This document shows positions 62,836 through 64,000 of a DNA stretch of 64,000 nt, in pieces. The DNA comes from Bacteroidales bacterium (GTDB lineage Bacteria > Bacteroidota > Bacteroidia > Bacteroidales > P3), in the NCBI GenBank assembly GCA_017559135.1, contig JAFYSZ010000003.1, positions 1 through 64,000 on the forward strand, written 5' to 3'. A program made the translations under genes and the position numbers. Numbering within the stretch: position 1 is the stretch's first letter; every line of letters begins with the position of its first letter. The notes below the pieces were generated by a model that saw only the letters and a program-made list of their open reading frames with translations, was not told the origin of the DNA and made no database searches.

Positions 62836-62903
62836 CTATGAAATATTAAAATAAATCATAGAAAAAAATAATTTTTTCATAGAAATAATTTGAAAAATCA
62901 TAG
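62836..62903. repeat. 21-bp phased CWWWG array G (4 units)
   Basis: CTATG 62836, then CATAG 62857, 62878 and 62899, exact 21-base steps. A further CAAAG at 62939 is two bases out of phase. It lies just upstream of the acyltransferase promoter. Confidence 0.9.
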
Positions 62904-62976
62904 AAAAATTTTACCGTTATCATTTTTGAAAATTAAATCAAAGAAAAAATCAAAAAAATCACTACATTTGCAACTT

Positions 62977-63867
62977 ATGAAGATATTAAATTACATTTTA
63001 TTTTATGGTTTTCTAATACCTATTTCCCTTTTACCGATGAGGGTATTGTATTGGATTTCAGACATTGTTAAGATTTTGCTTTACAATGTAGTCGGTTATA
63101 GGAAAAAAGTTGTAGTAGAAAATCTTTCTCGTTCATTTCCTCAAAAGACAGAAAAAGAAATAAAGGAAATAGCGAACAAATTTTACTCACATCTTGCAGA
63201 TTTATTTTTAGAAGCAGTAAAAATGCTCACAATCTCCAAGAAAAATCTAATGAAAAGATACAAATGCACCAATCCTGAAATCATATCTAAATATTATGAT
63301 CAAAATAAAAGCATTATTTTAGTTTCAGCTCACTATAACAATTGGGAATATATGGTTGCAAGTCTTGGAATGCAATTTGATTTTCATGGAGTAGGAGTAG
63401 GCAAAAGAATGAGTAACGAAACTTTTGAAAAACTAATGCACAAAAAACGTACGAGATATGGCACAGAAGTTTGTTATGCAGACAATTCACGCAACGTTTT
63501 TGAAAAATATCACAACAATAAACCTTGTGTTTATATGCTTCTTTCCGATCAAAGTCCAAATGATATAAACAAATGTTATTGGATTGATTTTCTCAATCGT
63601 AAGACAGCCTTTATCTATGGTTGCGAATACTTTGCAAAAAAATATGATTATCCTGTTTTTTTCTATAAAGTCAATAAATTAAAAAGGGGATATTACGAAT
63701 TTGAAATCAAGGAAATAGCAACTTCTCCAAAGGAAACAGAATATGGTTTTATAGTTAAAAAATCCGCAAAAATATTAGAAGATATTTTAAAACAAACACC
63801 GCAATATTGGTTGTGGAGTCATAGACGATGGAAACTTAAATACGAAAATATAAATAATAATGAATAA
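62977..63867 (+). CDS. LpxL/HtrB-like lysophospholipid or lipid A acyltransferase
   Basis: 296 residues from MKILNYILFYGFLIPISLLP. An ATG 87 bases upstream is in frame, but TACATTTG (62963-62970) is a -7 box whose start would fall on or beside this ATG, so the shorter, nearly leaderless form is preferred. A membrane anchor is followed by SAHYNNWEYM (the catalytic HxxxxE), LSDQSPN and YWLWSHRRWK, all LpxL-family motifs. It adds an acyl chain to lipid A or a related lipid at the inner membrane. dnaE overlaps its last 8 bases. Confidence 0.88.
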   Translation: MKILNYILFYGFLIPISLLPMRVLYWISDIVKILLYNVVGYRKKVVVENLSRSFPQKTEKEIKEIANKFYSHLADLFLEAVKMLTISKKNLMKRYKCTNPEIISKYYDQNKSIILVSAHYNNWEYMVASLGMQFDFHGVGVGKRMSNETFEKLMHKKRTRYGTEVCYADNSRNVFEKYHNNKPCVYMLLSDQSPNDINKCYWIDFLNRKTAFIYGCEYFAKKYDYPVFFYKVNKLKRGYYEFEIKEIATSPKETEYGFIVKKSAKILEDILKQTPQYWLWSHRRWKLKYENINNNE

Positions 63868-64000
63868 TTTTACTCATCTTCACGTTCATACCCAATATTC
63901 AATATTGGACGGAGCATGTAACATAAATAAATTACTTGATCGCGTTAAAGAATTAGGACAAACTTCAATTGCAATTACCGATCATGGAAACATGTTTGGA
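63860..64000 (+). CDS. dnaE: DNA polymerase III alpha subunit, N-terminal fragment cut by the window
   Basis: 47 codons are visible. MNNFTHLHVHTQYSILDGAC is the PHP-domain start of DnaE, and IAITDHGNMFG follows at residues 37-47. The gene continues past the right edge. It overlaps the acyltransferase stop by 8 bases. Confidence 0.93.
   Translation, partial: MNNFTHLHVHTQYSILDGACNINKLLDRVKELGQTSIAITDHGNMFG

Noticed and set aside
2530..62903. CRISPR array or microsatellite as the explanation for the phased repeats
   Set aside because: The conserved unit is only five bases, spacers are AT-only and not unique, unit sequence varies, and no cas genes are present.
62890..62976. Upstream start of the LpxL-like gene
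   Set aside because: The added 29 residues are Lys/Ser-rich, encoded by repeat-like DNA, and lie upstream of the probable -7 box.

Overview
This is an AT-rich stretch of a Bacteroidota chromosome, most likely order Bacteroidales. Evidence: promoters of the form TTTG-N19-TAnnTTTG, proteins ending in type IX secretion (T9SS) sorting domains, a PorX-type regulator, a DUF4271-hemD-rnpA-yidD block, a sphingolipid gene pair and a complete Na+-NQR operon. It looks like core chromosome. I see no prophage, intact insertion sequence or CRISPR array.

Layout. 1-558: a strong promoter with a GC-rich, rRNA-type leader firing off the left edge, then a decayed T9SS cargo remnant. 559-8241: a BspA-like leucine-rich repeat (LRR) T9SS cargo, two paralogous lipoproteins, an MltD-like transglycosylase, a sugar nucleotidyltransferase and a TPR lipoprotein. 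8248-16450: leftward genes tsaE, porX, a MauE/DoxX-thioredoxin protein, two tiny Cys-rich lipoproteins, an outer-membrane barrel, a metallo-hydrolase, mazG, a GT9 glycosyltransferase and sufB. 16564-18870: nitroreductase, purE and a kinase/dCMP-deaminase fusion. 18886-30054: yidD, rnpA, hemD, DUF4271, a gingipain-like C25 protease, two tRNAs, mutS and ppiD. 30224-37737: a CtpA protease, a transglutaminase-like protein, a barrel, a 6S-like structured RNA and a second LRR cargo. 38230-49021: a nine-gene leftward run (rpiB, LutB-like, deoC, spt, a GNAT-reductase fusion, thioredoxin, recA, nadE, purF). 49506-62747: nadA, a small secreted protein, an M28 peptidase, hutU, sppA and nqrABCDEF. The right edge has an LpxL-like acyltransferase and the start of dnaE.

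Three observations stand out. (1) Seven intergenic regions carry three to six copies of a C-WWW-G pentamer (mostly CTATG/CATAG or CTTTG/CAAAG) spaced 21 bp apart, with a single 22-bp step among all of them. Sequence and strand vary while the phase holds, which suggests a family of helically phased sites. (2) Next to serine palmitoyltransferase lies one 706-residue protein joining a GNAT-type acyltransferase to a Rossmann reductase. These match the next two steps of bacterial ceramide synthesis, so two genes may encode the whole backbone pathway. (3) A 182-nt rod-shaped RNA with a central bubble at 35223-35404 resembles 6S RNA.

How the genes work together. PorX and at least three intact T9SS cargos indicate a functional T9SS encoded elsewhere. 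NQR supplies a sodium-motive respiratory chain. nadA and nadE both feed NAD synthesis. The lone sufB, hutU and LutB-like genes imply that their pathway partners lie outside this window.
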